Numbered from the stretch's first letter, positions 43,470-56,029 are shown. The stretch is DNA of 64,000 bases from Areca catechu (GCA_021397845.1 CM038047.1:44423210-44487209), one strand, 5' to 3'. The notes: a model not told the origin generated them from the letters alone. Program-made: numbers and translations.

Positions 43470-44526
43470 GCTCCAGGAGATACACGAAGGTCTCTGTGGG
43501 AATTATGTTGGAGGGAGGACTCTGACGTACGAGGCCCTTCGCCAGGGATATTTCTGGGAAACAATGAGGGAGGACGCCGTCGACTTCGTCAAGAAGTGTG
43601 ACAAGTGCCAGCGCCACTCTCACATTCAGCACCTGCCGGCTGCACCGATCTCCTAGCTGTCATCTCCCTGGCCCTTCGCGCAATGGGAGATGAACATTCT
43701 GGGACCGTTCCCCACTGCACTAGGACAACGGAAGTTCTTGCTGGTGGCGATCGACTACTTCATCAAATGGGTCGAAGCAGAGCCGCTAGCTCGGATCACA
43801 GAGGCCATTGTCCGACAATTCTTTTGGAAGTCTGTCATCTGCCATTTCGGACTCCCCAACTGCATCATCATCGATAATGGGCGACAATTCGATAATCGAG
43901 AGCTCGAGGGGTTCTGTGCTGAGCACGGGATCTAGCATCAGTTCACCTCGGTTGCCCATCCCCAGATGAATGGGGAAGCCGAGGTCACCAACCGAACCAT
44001 TCTTCAAGGACTCCGCACTAGGTTGGACCAAGCAAAGGGCAGATGGGCGGAAGAACTTCCGAGCATCCTGTGGGCCTACCACACAATGCCCAAAACAGCG
44101 ACGGGTGAAACACCTTTCAACCTGGTCTTCGGGTCGGAGGCAGTAATTCCAGTTGAGCTCGACGTGCCCACACTCCGAGTGCAGCGGTATAACAAGGCTC
44201 AGAACTCGGCACACCTGCTCCTCAACCTAGACCTCCTCGAAGAGACAAGGGACAAAGCTCGGCTTTGGATGGCAGCGTACCGGCAACGGGTCACCCGATA
44301 CTACAATGCGCGAGTAAAGCAGAAGGCTTTCCAACCTGGCGACCTGATACTATGCCGAGCAGAAGTGTCCCAGCCCCGGGAGTGTGGCAAACTCTCACCG
44401 AATTGGGAGGGCCCTTACAAGGTGGTCAAGGCCCTGTCGCAGGGGGCCTACTACTTAGAAGACTTGGATGGTGCTAGGTTCTCCCGGACCTGGAATGCTT
44501 GTAATTTGAGGAGATACTATCATTAA
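43470..44526 (+). pseudogene. Integrase of element A, broken
   Basis: This continues pol after D2: VLQEIHEGLCGNYVGGR (the second zinc-finger His position has become Tyr), CDKCQRH, the core motifs MNILGPFP, IIDNGRQF and NGEAEVTNR, then the C-terminal domain to TWNACNLRRYYH. Stops lie at 43654 and 43933. In the first catalytic position Asp has become Asn (MNILG; C has MDLLG). It is not functional. Confidence 0.88.
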
Positions 44527-44599
44527 TGTAAGTATACCCTCCATGATAAATAAGGATTTCTTTTCGCAACACGATCTATCTGTCTTGTAGGAAACTATA

Positions 44600-45960
44600 G
44601 CCGCGAGCCCAGCTCCTAAGTGCAAAGATCGGACAACCCCCCGGCACCAAAGACGTGGGAAGCCCCCAGGCACCGGCGAGCCCAGCTCCTCGGTGCAAAG
44701 ATCGGGCGACCCTCTGGCACCAAAGACCTGGGAAGCCCCCAGGCACCGGCGAGCCCAGCTCCTCGGTAGCAAAGATCGGACAACCCTCCGGCACCAAAGA
44801 CCTGGGAAGCCCCCGGGCACCGGCGAGCCCAGCTCCTCGACAGCAAAGACCGGACGACCCTCCGGCACCAGCGAGCCCAGCTACCCGACGAAGGACCTTG
44901 GAAGCCCCCAGGCACCCAACGTGCTTCTGAGCCCAGCTCCAAGGCGCCATCTCAAATCATCGAAGTTCCTGAGCCCAGCTCCAGGATGCCAGCCCCACAC
45001 CGGAGCTTAGATCTCCAGCCAAGGGAATCTCCTCGACCAACGTGCTTCCGAGCCCAGCTCCAAGGTGCCATCTCAAATCATCGAAGTCCCCGAGCCTAGC
45101 TCCAGGATGCCAGTCCCAGACCAGAGCTCAGATCTTCGGCCAAGGGAATCTCCTCGACCAGCGTGCTTCTGAGCCCAGCTCCAAGGCACCATCTCAAATC
45201 ATCGAAGTCCCCGAGCCTAGCTCCAGGATGCATGCTCAAGAATGGAGTACAGATCACCGGCCAAGGGCACCCCCGAGCCACGCAACTCGTCACCGACAAC
45301 GCCCCCGGCCTCGGCCTCACAATGACAGCCGAAGCCGGGCCCTGTCCTCCGCTAGGTCAGCTCCCGCAAGCCCGGGATGCCTAGGCCGAAGCCGAGCACG
45401 AACCACCACCCAAGGCGGACCCCTCGGGATCGAGACCCATGGCAAAAAGTCGAGCCTAGCCTCCTCCGCCGTAAGGCACCCCTCCGAGCTCAGGTCCCCT
45501 GGGTTGGGTAGCATCGTTGCCAATCAAAGACCGGATGACCCTCCGGCATCGAAGACCTGGGAAGCTCCCAGGCACCGGCGAGCCTAGCTCCCCGGCAACA
45601 AAGCCTAGAGAAGAGTCCTCTGGCACGAAGACCTGGGAAGCCCCCATGCACCGGCAAGCATAGCTCCCCGGCAATAAAGTCCAAAGAAGAGTCCTCTGGC
45701 ACGAAGACCTGGGAAGCCCCCAAGCACCGGCGAGCCTAGCTCCCCAGCAACAAAGTCCAGAGAAGAGTCCTCTGGCACAAAGACCTAGGAAGCCCCCAGG
45801 CACCGGCGAGCCTAGCTCCCCGGTATCAAAGACCGGATCACCCTCCAGTGCCAAAGACCGGATGACCCTCTAGCACCGGCAAGCCCAGCTCCCCGGCGAA
45901 GGACCTGGGAAGCCCCCAGGCACTTAGTGCCTCCGAGCCCACCTCCAGGATGCCAAGGCC
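44600..45960 (+). repeat. 73-76 bp tandem repeats, spacer between pol and antisense gene of A
   Basis: Units such as caccggcgagcccagctcc..agacctgggaagcccccagg recur at 44671, 44744 and 44818, and again after 45573. Between them, 44930-45240 holds a second repeat of about 120 bp (gagcccagctccaaggcgcc). The same repeats fill 56090-58400 in E. Open frames across them are by-products of repetition. Confidence 0.85.
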
Positions 45961-46440
45961 TAGAACTCATTTTTCCAGCGCCGTAATCCCCAAGCATCAA
46001 CGTCCCTGAAACTGGCTCCGAGACACTAAGGTTCAAGACTCAGACTTCCAATACCAAGGATCTCAGCCTTCGACGTCTCCGAGCCCCGCTCCAAGACGGC
46101 GACCACTGAACCATGCCCCTAAGCAGCTGAGTCCAAGGTTAACATCCATCACTGGCATGACCTCAAGCTCAATGCCAGGTCCGTGCCAGTCGGAGTCCTC
46201 GGCTCCCCTCTTGGACCTCCCTACACCAAAAAAGAAGAAGAAGCAAAGAAGGGGAGGAGAAGGAAGAGAAGGGACATTCCACATTACAGATGATGGAGAC
46301 ACCATGATTGCAAAAGCAAGTTTCATTATTGAGAAAGTTGATTGCACTATCTTCCGAGCCTCGACAGGCCGGGTGACCTGGTCAAAGAAGAAAGACAAAA
46401 GAAAGGTACAAGTGTAAGAAGATAAAAGAGAAATCCTATC
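45961..46440. other. Non-coding stretch beyond the antisense gene of A
   Basis: This likely 3' region of the antisense gene is closely similar to 58440-58920 in E. No protein is recognised. Confidence 0.5.
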
Positions 46441-49400
46441 CTAAGTAGCCGGCTCCTTCTCCGGGCATTGCACAGCTGGGACCTCTCCCTCCTCCATCTC
46501 CGTCGCTAAGGCATGCTCCTGGGTGACCTCCGCTGGAGGAGCAGGTTCAGCTGTTGGAACCGCTGGGATCGGGTCAGCAACCTCCGGATGCGGCGCAGGT
46601 GCTGCCCTCACCGCCATCGATGCCGGCTCCTTGGGGCCGGGCGCTGCCGAAGTCGCTGGGGTGCTAACCTCGGCTAGAGCAGTCCCCTGCCCTACTGCCA
46701 CCGTCGTCGTTGCAGAGGAAGCATTCTTCCCCGGAGTCCGGAGCGTGGCCAATCGCTTCTCGGATAGAATACCCCGCAGCTCCTGGCGACAATAACCGAA
46801 CCCCTTGGGAAAGGAGTCTGTCGTCGCCTCCTTGAAGTCCTTGAGGTACTCAGGAGAAGCTTTAAAGGTGGCCACTGCACCGGCGGCGTCCCTTCTGGTG
46901 CCCTCTGCCTTGCTCTTTTCGGTGGCCACCAGGTCCTCGGCGTGCTCGGCCTGACGGATCGCCGCCGCCATTCCCTTTTCGACGACCTCGGCGTTAAGGC
47001 TGGTGGCAGCAACCTTCTTCTCAGCCTCAGCAACCCTCCCCTCGGCCTCAGCGGCCCTCTTCTCCATGGCTGCCACCTTCCTCTTGGACTCGACCCGGAG
47101 CTCCTTCAGCCGAGTCCTCTTCGATTCGAGCTCGCTTTCGAGCTCCTTCTTCGCCTGGACGAGGTCGTCAACCTCGCCCGCGAGGCAATTATTTCGAAGG
47201 AGGGCGTCCTGGGCATCTTGGCTCTTCTCTCTCGCCTCAGCCCGCAGAGATTCGAGCTCAGTCAGTCACTTCTTCTCCCCTCTAGCCCAATTCCAGTAGA
47301 AGTCCTAGATGAGGAGGAGCTCTCTGCCTTGCTGCAGCGAGGAAGGGGTGTCAGCTATCAGGTAAGAAGAAAAAGAAGTGATTTGGAAAAGCAACGATGA
47401 GCGAAGGACTTACAGCATAGAGGTTCGCGAACGTCGTGCTGATGACGTCGCCCAGAAGCCTCCCGCTTCCGTCTCGCTTGTCACAGGACTGGATGGAGAA
47501 GTCCATCCGCTCGGCGAGGTTGGGGTCCTTGACCAGAGAGACATTCGGCCCCAATTTGAAGGGGACCCTTCGATAATCGACGTCTCTAGTCCTCGTCGGC
47601 TCAGCTCCTTCGTCGACATACGATGCCCTCGGTGCTAACTACGAGACCGGCGCAGCATCAGACCGCACTTGGGGCACCGGCCTGATCTCTTTCGGGCCCT
47701 CCTCCTCTTCGACATCGATGACCTCCGGGGTGGGGGGTGCCGACCTGGTGGCAGCGGTAGCCGATCTCGTGCAGGCCACCACCTCGAGCTCGGCGTCGCC
47801 ACCGGCTCACGCTACCCGGAAGGTACGGGAACGGGCTCAGCCACCCTTTTTCATCGTCGTTCCTGAACCGGTGCATCCACCCTGGCCTGCACCGGCCTTG
47901 CCCCATCTTTGACTCGAGCCCTCTTCAGAGTGGGCTCACCCGCCTCAGCAGCTTGCTCTCGTTCCTCAGAAAACGAGAGCAGCTCATCCATCAAAAACTT
48001 CATTTCTGCACCAGAAGGAACGAGGTCAGTCCAACAGTAGCAGCAAAAAAAATGAAGAAGGAAAAATAAATAAGAAACGATGAGGGGGGTGGTTGGTGCG
48101 GGCACCAGACTCAGAAGAAGACTTCAGGGCTCCATCTGGATCTCTGATTGACCTTGCCCGAAGAATTAGGGTTTTCTGGTTTTGTAATTAGGGTTGACTT
48201 GGTCAACTCAATTTTAGTCTTGAGTCTGTATTTCCCTACAATTTAAATTTTGTTGAGTCATGTTGACTCAGTACAAGTCCTAGTAGTGGTCTAGGTCTTC
48301 TCCAGGTTGGTGCCATTTTTTTTAAATCAAGTCAAGGTCCAGGGTGCCCAATTTTTTCTTCCAGGCCCAAGCATGTGGGCACCACACTTCCAGCCACACG
48401 CCAGAGTCCAGGAGGCGCCACATCTCCATCTAGTGTGCCTTGGTCCCCACACCATAAGAAAGCAGGTCCCTTCTTTCATGCGCCACTTGGGGGAGAAATC
48501 CATCAAGATACCTCAATCCAAGGAGGAGCCAACTTCTTTCCATATAAACCTAAGCCAGAATGGCAAGAATTTTTCTTGAAGAGAGGATCAAGGAGGTGCC
48601 CCACAATGTTCCATAAAAATCCAAGTTATAAAAGGGAAGAGAGCATGTCTTGGGGAGAAAATCAAGGAGGCACCCAAAAGTTTCCTAAAGTGCCAAAGCC
48701 ATGAAAGGAAGAAGCCTAAACTTGTGGAGCAAGACTAGGAGGTGTCCAAAAGAGCCAAACCATGAAGGGAAAATCCTTGATTCATGGAGAGATACTAGGA
48801 GACACCCCCATAACCTGCCATTTGGAGCTGATTTTCAAGTTTTCTTGGAGTTTTTGGGCTGCCCACTCATGGAAGGAGTCTTGGGAAGAGAATTTGATGC
48901 CTAAAGTGTGGGTTAGTCCTATTAGTCCCACATGGAAAGTGTATGAAATTTTATTTCTTTGTTATGTCTATATATTCAACTCTATGTAACTCTAAACAAA
49001 TGATGAATGAAATCAATTTCTGTGTGAGCAACTTTGTGTTTCTCTCTTCCGCACTTGTATTCAGGTGTTGAGCTCTGTGAGGGAGTAAATCCGGGTTCCC
49101 TAGGAACCTTGAGGAGGTGTGAGATCTCCAACCCCAAAACCCTAGCTTAGTCCACCCATCTCTACTCCACCACCACCAAACCCAAATTTTCCATCTTCAT
49201 CCCACGACCCCTCTCTTCCATATCGAAGCCGGTCACCAGCATCCAGGTTTAGATCAACTGTTTCAACTACAGAGCAAGTTCAAAGAAGAGTCAGATCAGT
49301 ATCAAGATCCCCGGAACTTCTACATCCAACAATCTTCATTAAGTCCTCAGGTCAGTGTCTTTCTTTGAGTTTCTGGTTCGTCTTTTGTTCTTCTTCTTCC

Positions 49401-50752
49401 AGATCCTGAGTTCGAGAAGAAGGCCAACCTTGCCATAGGACTACAATCCGAGGATCCATTACGAAGATACCCCGTCTCCAAGGATCCTACAATCTGCTCG
49501 AGAGTGTCCTTCAATTGAAGCAATGAGAGATATCACAGTCAGGTATAAAACCTTCTCTTCTCTCTTCGTCTGTTTCTTGAAAGAGGAGTAAACCCTAGGT
49601 CTGGGGGTTTCTCAATCCCCAGCAATCCTACTTTTGAGTTACTCTGATAATCCACTCCTTTTAATTATGCTTTCTGTCATTTCTTAGTTTCTTTCAACAT
49701 TAGTTTATCTTTCCTTTGAGTCAAAGTCGACTTCTAAAAATAAATAAATAAATAAAATATATTAATTTTAATTTGCTTCCGCATCGCATCATCTCTTCTT
49801 TTGTTCTGCATCAATTTTGGTATCAGAGCATCTGTTCTACATCAGTGGTCAAGTCGAACTCACCCAGCTCTCGCACCGAGCTGACCTCGGCCTCGCAAAG
49901 ATTTTGCTCCGACAGTAAGACCTCCACTGATGGGATCTCGACCGATCTGAGTAGGTCATACGTATCGAGGTCGGTAGCTTCGACTGAGGAGTTCCTATTC
50001 AGAGAACGATCTGGGTCGCTCCAAACCCAGTTGATCCCCTCTACCGAGGCAAAAAAGAACCTGCTCTTCTATCCTTTGATGGAAGAGGGGAGCACAAATA
50101 TGATGCCCCGAGGGCGGGAAGAAAGGGACCGCCACCCATCCTCAGTAGGGTGGCGTTTCAGGGTGAAGAAGGCCCTGAACAAGAAAAAATGGGCAACAAT
50201 CCCATGGAAGTGGCACAGAATGATGAAACAAAATATCGTTATGATGGCATTGGGGACCAACTGGGCTAGGACAACCCGGTAGCCAGCCAAGAAAGAAAGG
50301 AAAAAAGGGTGCACAGGGAGGCGGAGACCCCCAGCGAAGGTCTCCTCGTAGAAGGCAATCCACCGAGGACCACTGGAAGTGACTCGCTCTCCGGGATGAG
50401 GAACGAAGAGCTGGATGGATTCGGGGATGCCGTAAGCCTCCCGGATAGATGCAAGGTCCTCAGCGGTAATCACCGAAGTGGTCCCTCCTGAACCTGTCGA
50501 CCGAGAAGGCTCAGGCTCAGGAAGAGGAACAGAAACAAAAGTGGAAGCAGGAGCAGAAGCAGGAAGATGAGCCAAACAAGGAGGAGGAGAAGTCCCGGGT
50601 TCCCTAATGGACACCGGGCCACGGAAAGGCCTTCTACTGAACTTGTACCTCGCCGCCTCCATCTCCTCGTCGGAAGAGGAAGGAGTCTTCGACTGGGAAG
50701 GTCCGGCCTCAGCCTGGCAAGAGGGACAGAAGTTGGGCCCGAAGCGGTCCAT
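46441..50752 (-). pseudogene. Antisense gene (aORF) of element A, split by a solo LTR
   Basis: It starts at 50752 (MDRFGPNFCPSCQAEAGPS). The first exon has the gypsy-type transposon domain: ITAEDLASIREAYGIP, LFVPHPGERV, GGLRLPVHPFFLSFL and FRAFFTLKRHPTEDGW. It is cut at 49850 by the solo LTR 48094-49844. Beyond it, 48010-47660 holds the exon beginning MKFLMDELLSFSE (after an intron acceptor), and 47340-46441 the coiled-coil part (ARDEA, AAEAEGRVAEAEKKVAATS) with FKASPEYLKDFKEATTDSF. It is the counterpart of 25698-27967 in C and runs towards pol of A. Stops and the insertion make it a pseudogene. Confidence 0.78.
48094..49844 (+). mobile_element. Solo LTR of the B family
   Basis: The target duplication GTGGT is at 48089-48093 and 49845-49849. 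This 1751-bp sequence is the reverse complement of the B LTR (TGGTGCGGGCAC..CTACATCA) and has no internal region, so it is the product of recombination between two LTRs. A TATATAT stretch at 48969-48975 is a likely promoter. Its end carries only one extra copy of the LTR-end/primer-site unit, where B has three. Confidence 0.93.
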
Positions 50753-51264
50753 GGAAGAGAAAGGGAGAGAACAGGGCGACTCCTAGATGACGAAAGGGAG
50801 GAGGTGAACGGAGGAAGGCCTACGGTGACTTCTAATGGGCGAGAAGGAAGAGCTAACCTGTTGATGATCACAGAAGACGCCGACGGCTGGAGAAGAGGAA
50901 GAGGAAGGCTCCTGTACGACTCTGGGCGTGAAGAGTTTGGAAAAAGGTATGTTTCGAAAGGACTTACCCATCCCTTCGAGACAACCTGCGTCCGACCGTA
51001 CCGTTACGGCTTCCCCAAAAGCCACACCACGTGTCGCCGATCAACGGGGCCAGCACCCCCATCTGACCACGGCCGCTTCAGCTTCCGTGCCCGCCATAAC
51101 TGCTTCCAAGACATGGCCATGCGGCACCCCCGCATAGGCTCAAGGGCCTGCCGGATGAGATGTCGCCGATATCTGTCATTATTGCACCGGATTTTCCACC
51201 CTTCCATGTCAGCACCGTAACTACTCCCTTCGCCCCGGGCGCCACGCGACAACGGGCCTCGGAA
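50753..51264 (-). other. Upstream region of the antisense gene in A
   Basis: This sequence between the antisense start codon and the polypurine tract of A would contain the promoter of the antisense gene. I see no coding region. Confidence 0.5.
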
Positions 51265-51276
51265 GTGAGGGGCAAG
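51265..51276 (+). other. Polypurine tract of element A
   Basis: gtgaggggcaag lies directly before the 3' LTR at 51277, where plus-strand synthesis starts. Confidence 0.72.
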
Positions 51277-52621
51277 TGATGTGACCGGATCGCTGACGTA
51301 AGGAAAGGAGCCTGATGTGGACTCCTCATTGGATGCCATGCGGGATCCCACTAATAGGCCCCTTCGCCGGGCTGAGCTCCCCCATGCCAACGGGGCCGCC
51401 CGTCGAAGCCGGGCTCCATCCTGGCATGGGATCTCACTCATAGGCCCCTTCACCGGGCTGAGCTCCCCCATGCCAACAGGGCCGCCCGTCGAAGCTGGGC
51501 TCCATTCTCTGCCAGGTCGGTACCCGCCAGGTCGGGATGCCTAGGTCAGAGTCGAGCTCAGACGCCACTGGAGGCAGACCTCTCGAGCCCGAGCTCGGGT
51601 CCCGCGGTCTGGAGTCGAGCTCAAGCCTCCTCCACCGCAAGGAGCCCCCTCGAGGCCGGGTCCCCTGGCCTGGGCGTGCCTCATCCACTTCAGCCGACCC
51701 GAGCTCGGGCAAGGCTGGGCCCCTCTGGCCTGGTTTCGAGCTCGGCCACTCTCCGCATAGCCGAGCCGTTACAAGGCGGGTCTCCTGCAAGTGGGCACAT
51801 CTTTCCAGCTCGGCCCCCAACACAAATCAAGACATCAACCACCAAGGAAGCAGCACCTCCTCTCCGAAGACGGTGGCGGGCCTCCCGAGGACCGTACGAC
51901 AGCACCCGCCATGTCACATTAATGCCCACAGCCGCCATTTACCCTAGGAGGAAGGGAAGCTCACATCAAGGCACTATGCCCCCTACCGGCTTGCCGTACG
52001 ACCGGGGAAAAGACCCCATCAAGGAGTGCGATTCCCGAGAGCAGCGGTCCGACAGTCGAGGCCCTGCTAAGTTCCAGGAAGGGCAAATTGAAGGAATGTC
52101 AGAGGCTTGTGGAAGCTTCCCCAGATATCCAATAAAGAAGGCGTACCGTTCACGGCATGATATCACGTCATACCCATCTAACAACATGGGAAGACCCTGA
52201 GGCAAGCCATGAAAAAAGGACCCAGCCAGTATAAGCAAAGGGGAGGTAACACTCATTTTTCAATTCCAATTCCAAGCAAGAATAACACAACCACCACAAA
52301 GAGAAAGAGGAGAAAGGGGAGAGGCCAGACAGGAGGGCAAGACCACCTCGGCCACCACATCTCCCAGCTCACTCGCACTCTCATACACTATATTCACTCC
52401 TCCTAGCATGGAGCTCATCGAGAGGGGCTCGACCAGGAGGATATGTTCCCCTGGATCATCACTGACTTGATCGTCGGAGTGCCCCCGCCGGAGTCCCCGG
52501 CCTGGGTCACTGACATTGGCTTTCTTGCTGGTCCCGAGGCACCGGAGGCATCTCCTGCGGGTGGACGTGGAACACCCGGCACCACCAGCAGCTACGAGCC
52601 ACGATGATCCGGGCGGCAACA
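51277..52621 (+). repeat. 3' LTR of element A (1345 bp), uninterrupted
   Basis: It matches 12698-13569 joined to 36802-37258. It shows what the B insertion site looked like before insertion (..catgatatcacgtcat.., near 52158). It ends gcggcaaca. Confidence 0.94.
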
Positions 52622-52642
52622 CAAGGCTTATATATATATATA

Positions 52643-53864
52643 TGATGTGGCCAGAATGCTGATGTGGCATGAGGCAGCTGACGTGGAGTCCCCATCAGAC
52701 GCCACGGCAAGCTTTCAACATGAGCGCCTTTGCCGAGCTAAGCTTTCCTGAAGTGACACCTCTGCTCACCGAAGGCAAGCTCTGTCCTCCGATTGGCCCA
52801 TTCCCGTAATCCCGGAACACCTAGGCTGGAGCCGAGTCTGAGTTCCCACCTGAGATGGACCCCTCGAGATCGGGCCCCATGGTCAGGAGTTGAGCTCAGC
52901 CTCCTCCGCCATGAGGTGCCCCTCCGAGCTCAGGTCCCCTAGGCTGGGCGGCACCTCGGCACAGAGCTCGTCTGAGGTCGGGCCCCGTGGTCAGGAGTCG
53001 AGCTCAGCCTCCTCTGCCATGAGGTGCCCCTCCGCAACTAAGCTCGGTCTACCTCCTTCCTGTCGAGTAGCACCACGGCGAGTCTACCGAAGACGGGCCT
53101 TGTCTCTCCAGCTCGGCCCTCTGTTTAAGCCAATGCACCGGCCGCCAAGGGAGCCATACCTCTCCTCCAAGAAAAGTGGCGATGCTCTCGAGGGCCGTAC
53201 GACACCAACCATGCTGCAATCAAGGAACCATACCTTCCGTCGATCTACCGTACAACCAGAGAAAAGACCCTATCGAAGAGCACGGATCCCAAGATCGGCG
53301 GCCCATCGATCGCGGCCCTGTCAGAGAGAAGGAATGTCAGAAATCTACGGAGGCTTCCCCGACTGTCAAAACAGGAGAGATGTCCCGTCCATGTCATGGT
53401 ACCTTGCCGTACATGATAGCAGGGAGAGATCCCGAAGCAAACCAAGGTAGAAACTCTCGCCAAAAAATAAGCAAAAGAGGTATCGACATCTAACCTCAAA
53501 CAACAACACCCATAGGATACTTTTCAAGCTAAGGGACGAACCAGAGCGACACAAGGGAGGGAGGCCAGAGAGGAGGGCAAGACCACCTCGGCCAACATCA
53601 CTCCCAACTCATCCTCATCTTTCTCTCACACTATATTCACTCCTCCTAGCGTGGAGCTCATCTAGAGGGGCTCGACCAGGAGGATCTGTTTCCCTAGATT
53701 GTCACTAACTTGATCATCGGAGTGCCTCCACTGAAATCCCCGGCCCGGGTCACTGACATTGGCTTTCTTGCAGGTCCCGAGGCACCGGAGGCATCTCCCA
53801 TGGGCGGACGCGGAACACCCGGCACCACCAGCAGCTACAGGCCACGGCGATCCGGGCAGCAACA
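52643..53864 (+). repeat. 5' LTR of element E
   Basis: It starts TGATGTGGCC, ends gcagcaaca and pairs with 60696-61918. Confidence 0.93.
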
Positions 53865-53867
53865 GAT

Positions 53868-53879
53868 TGGCATGCCAGG
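53868..53879 (+). other. Primer-binding site of element E
   Basis: tggcatgccagg begins three bases after the LTR. It differs from A and C at positions 5-8. Confidence 0.75.
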
Positions 53880-53941
53880 TAAGGGGGTGCAGAACGACAT
53901 TCGATCTAGTTCAAGACCCGCTCAGCAGGACCACCAGGGGG

Positions 53942-55610
53942 ATGATGACCACCCGGGCTGGGGGAGCTTCTTCCAGCCGTGCGGAGGCATCCCCTTCTCA
54001 TGGGAACCCGCACGGACCGGAGACAGAAGTGGAGCCACCTACTCCGGTCCAGCCACCTCCATCACAAGCCCAGCTGGTTACACTCGCCCAGCAGATGCAA
54101 GTTCTTGCCACGGCAGTGCGCCAGCTTCAGCATCAGCACCGGTCCGTGGCTACCCACCAGTAGTCAGGGACCTCAGCGGCCCATTCCACAGCTCCCCGTG
54201 ATAGCCTACGCTCCTTCCAAGGAAGGACGTCACAGTCACGGGCCATCACTGATAACCAGGGCAGCCATCAAGCTCCGACGAAAAGAAAATGATCCGGCTC
54301 TACTGACGGAGAGAGCCACTCACTAAATCTCGGGTGGGAGGTGCCTAGACCCCGCCGAGGCAAGAAAAGTAAGACCCCCCACCATGGGTGCCGCGTATCC
54401 ATGTCACCTTCTCCGTCTCCTTCGGCGGGGGGTTCCCTGATGAAGCCGCCAGGCGCGCGACGGGTAGGCGCCTGGAGGAGCATGAACGCAAGCTGGCGAA
54501 GTTTGATCGTCGATTCACCAGCATGCCGGGCTCTGGTAGTGAGCCAGCGGGCTAGACGCCTATCCCCCATTCTCCCAAGAAATCCAAACGGAGCCGATCC
54601 TGCACCGGTTCCGGATGCCACAGGTGGATCCTTACGAGGGTACCACCGACCCCCTGGACCACCTGGAAAGCTACCAGACTCTCATGAGGGTCCAGGGGGC
54701 CACTGACGCCCTTTTATGCATCGCCTTCCCTGCTATCCTTCGGAAGGCCGCTCGAGTATGGTTCACTTGCCTCGAGCCAGAAAGCATCAGCTCTTTCGCC
54801 CAGCTAGGGCAGAAGTTCGTGGCTCACTTCGATGCTTGCAGGAAGTTGCCATGGGAGGCAGATAGCCTCTTCTCCATCCGGCGGCAGGACCGCGAGCTCT
54901 TGCGAGACTACGTGGCCCGCTTCAAGGCCGCTTCGTTGGAGATCTAAGATCTTGAAGAGCCAGTGGCCATGTTGGCGCTGAAGCGAGGGCTCAGAAACTC
55001 CCGCCTGACCTACTTGTTGGATAAGAAGCCCCCCAAGGCTTACGCCAAGCTCCTTCTCCGGGCCTAAAAGTATGTCCGTGTCGAGGAGGCAGACCATACG
55101 AGGCAGGAGCTCGATAGAGGATTCCTAAAGAAGACGGCCCCTGCTGAAGTGTCCGGGACTCGGAAGCTAGCACCCCAAGCTCAAAGCTCCCGAAGGGACC
55201 GGCCAAGACTGAGGAGGACTCTTATTCCGGAGGAGGCCTACACCCCTCTCCTCGCCCCAAGGACAAAATTCTTATGGAGATTGAGGACGAGGACTACTTG
55301 AAGCGCCCACCGCCACTGAAGCCGTCCGCCACCCGTGACAAGTCAAAGTACTGTCGCTTTCATCGCGACCACGGTCACGGCACCGAGGAATGTCGCGACC
55401 TGAAGTGGGAGATCGAAGAGCTCATCAAGAGAGGCTACCTCGGAAGGTACGTGGGGGGCATATCTCAGTTGGAATCCCAGGCACTCGTCGCTCTTCCACT
55501 AGTCCCAACAGTCGATAATCGCCCCACTGAGAAGCCGGTGGGGATGATACACTGGGGGACTAGGTGCGCCCCTGAGAAGGCCGGGGGGGCAAGGGGTAGA
55601 AAAGCTCCCG
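53942..55610 (+). pseudogene. Gag of element E, broken
   Basis: It starts MMTTRAGGASSSRAEASPSH at 53942. Stops and frame changes break it near 54160-54600. The gag domain is readable at 54615-54947 (MPQVDPYEGTTDPLDHLESY) and the zinc knuckle region at 55340-55400 (YCRFHRDHGHGTEEC). The frame then runs to a deletion joint at about 55610, before the protease. Confidence 0.84.
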
Positions 55611-56029
55611 AGCGTCCTATGAGCCTACCACACAATGCCCAGAATGGCGATGGGCAAAGTGCCATTCGACCTTGTCTTCGGCACAGAGATAGTGGTTCCA
55701 GTTGAGCTCGGTGCACCCCCTCCTCAAGCTGGACCCCCTCGAAGAAATGAGGGTCAGAGCCTTGCTTTGGGTGGCAGCGTACTGGTAACGGGTCGCTCGA
55801 CATCATGATGCTCGGGTGACGTCGAAGATCTTCCGACCTGGCAACCTGGCATTGTGCTGAGCTGAGGCGTCTCAACCCAGAGAGCGCGATAAATTCCCGT
55901 CGAATTGGGATGGCCCCTACGATGTGGCCAAGGCCCTCTTATAGGGGGCCTACTATCTCGAGGACCTGGGAGGAACCAGATTCCCCCTAGACATGGAATG
56001 CTTGTAATCTGAGGAGTTACTTCCAATAG
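55611..56029 (+). pseudogene. End of integrase of element E after a large deletion
   Basis: Right after gag the sequence matches the last part of integrase in A (44050 onwards: AYHTMPKTATGETPF there). About 5 kb covering protease, reverse transcriptase, both RNase H domains and most of integrase is missing. The remainder is frameshifted. Confidence 0.82.

Larger units (their letters stand above)
12698..52621 (+). mobile_element. Element A: Tat-lineage Ty3/gypsy, outermost host of a nest
   Basis: The element is bounded by the 5-bp target duplication CAAGG at 12693-12697 and 52622-52626. The 5' LTR is 12698-13569 plus 36802-37258 (split by B), the internal region 37259-51276 and the 3' LTR 51277-52621. 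Internally it has the primer site, gag-pol on the plus strand, a tandem-repeat spacer (44600-45960), an antisense gene on the minus strand (50752 to 46441) and a purine-rich tract before the 3' LTR. D2 and a solo LTR of the B family are also nested in it. Without the nested elements it is about 13.2 kb. Stops, frameshifts and insertions make it inactive. Confidence 0.93.

Noticed and set aside
44576..45854. Frames of 70-180 residues in the A spacer (and the same in E)
   Set aside because: They come from tandem repeats with no domain; the frames are not conserved between A and E.
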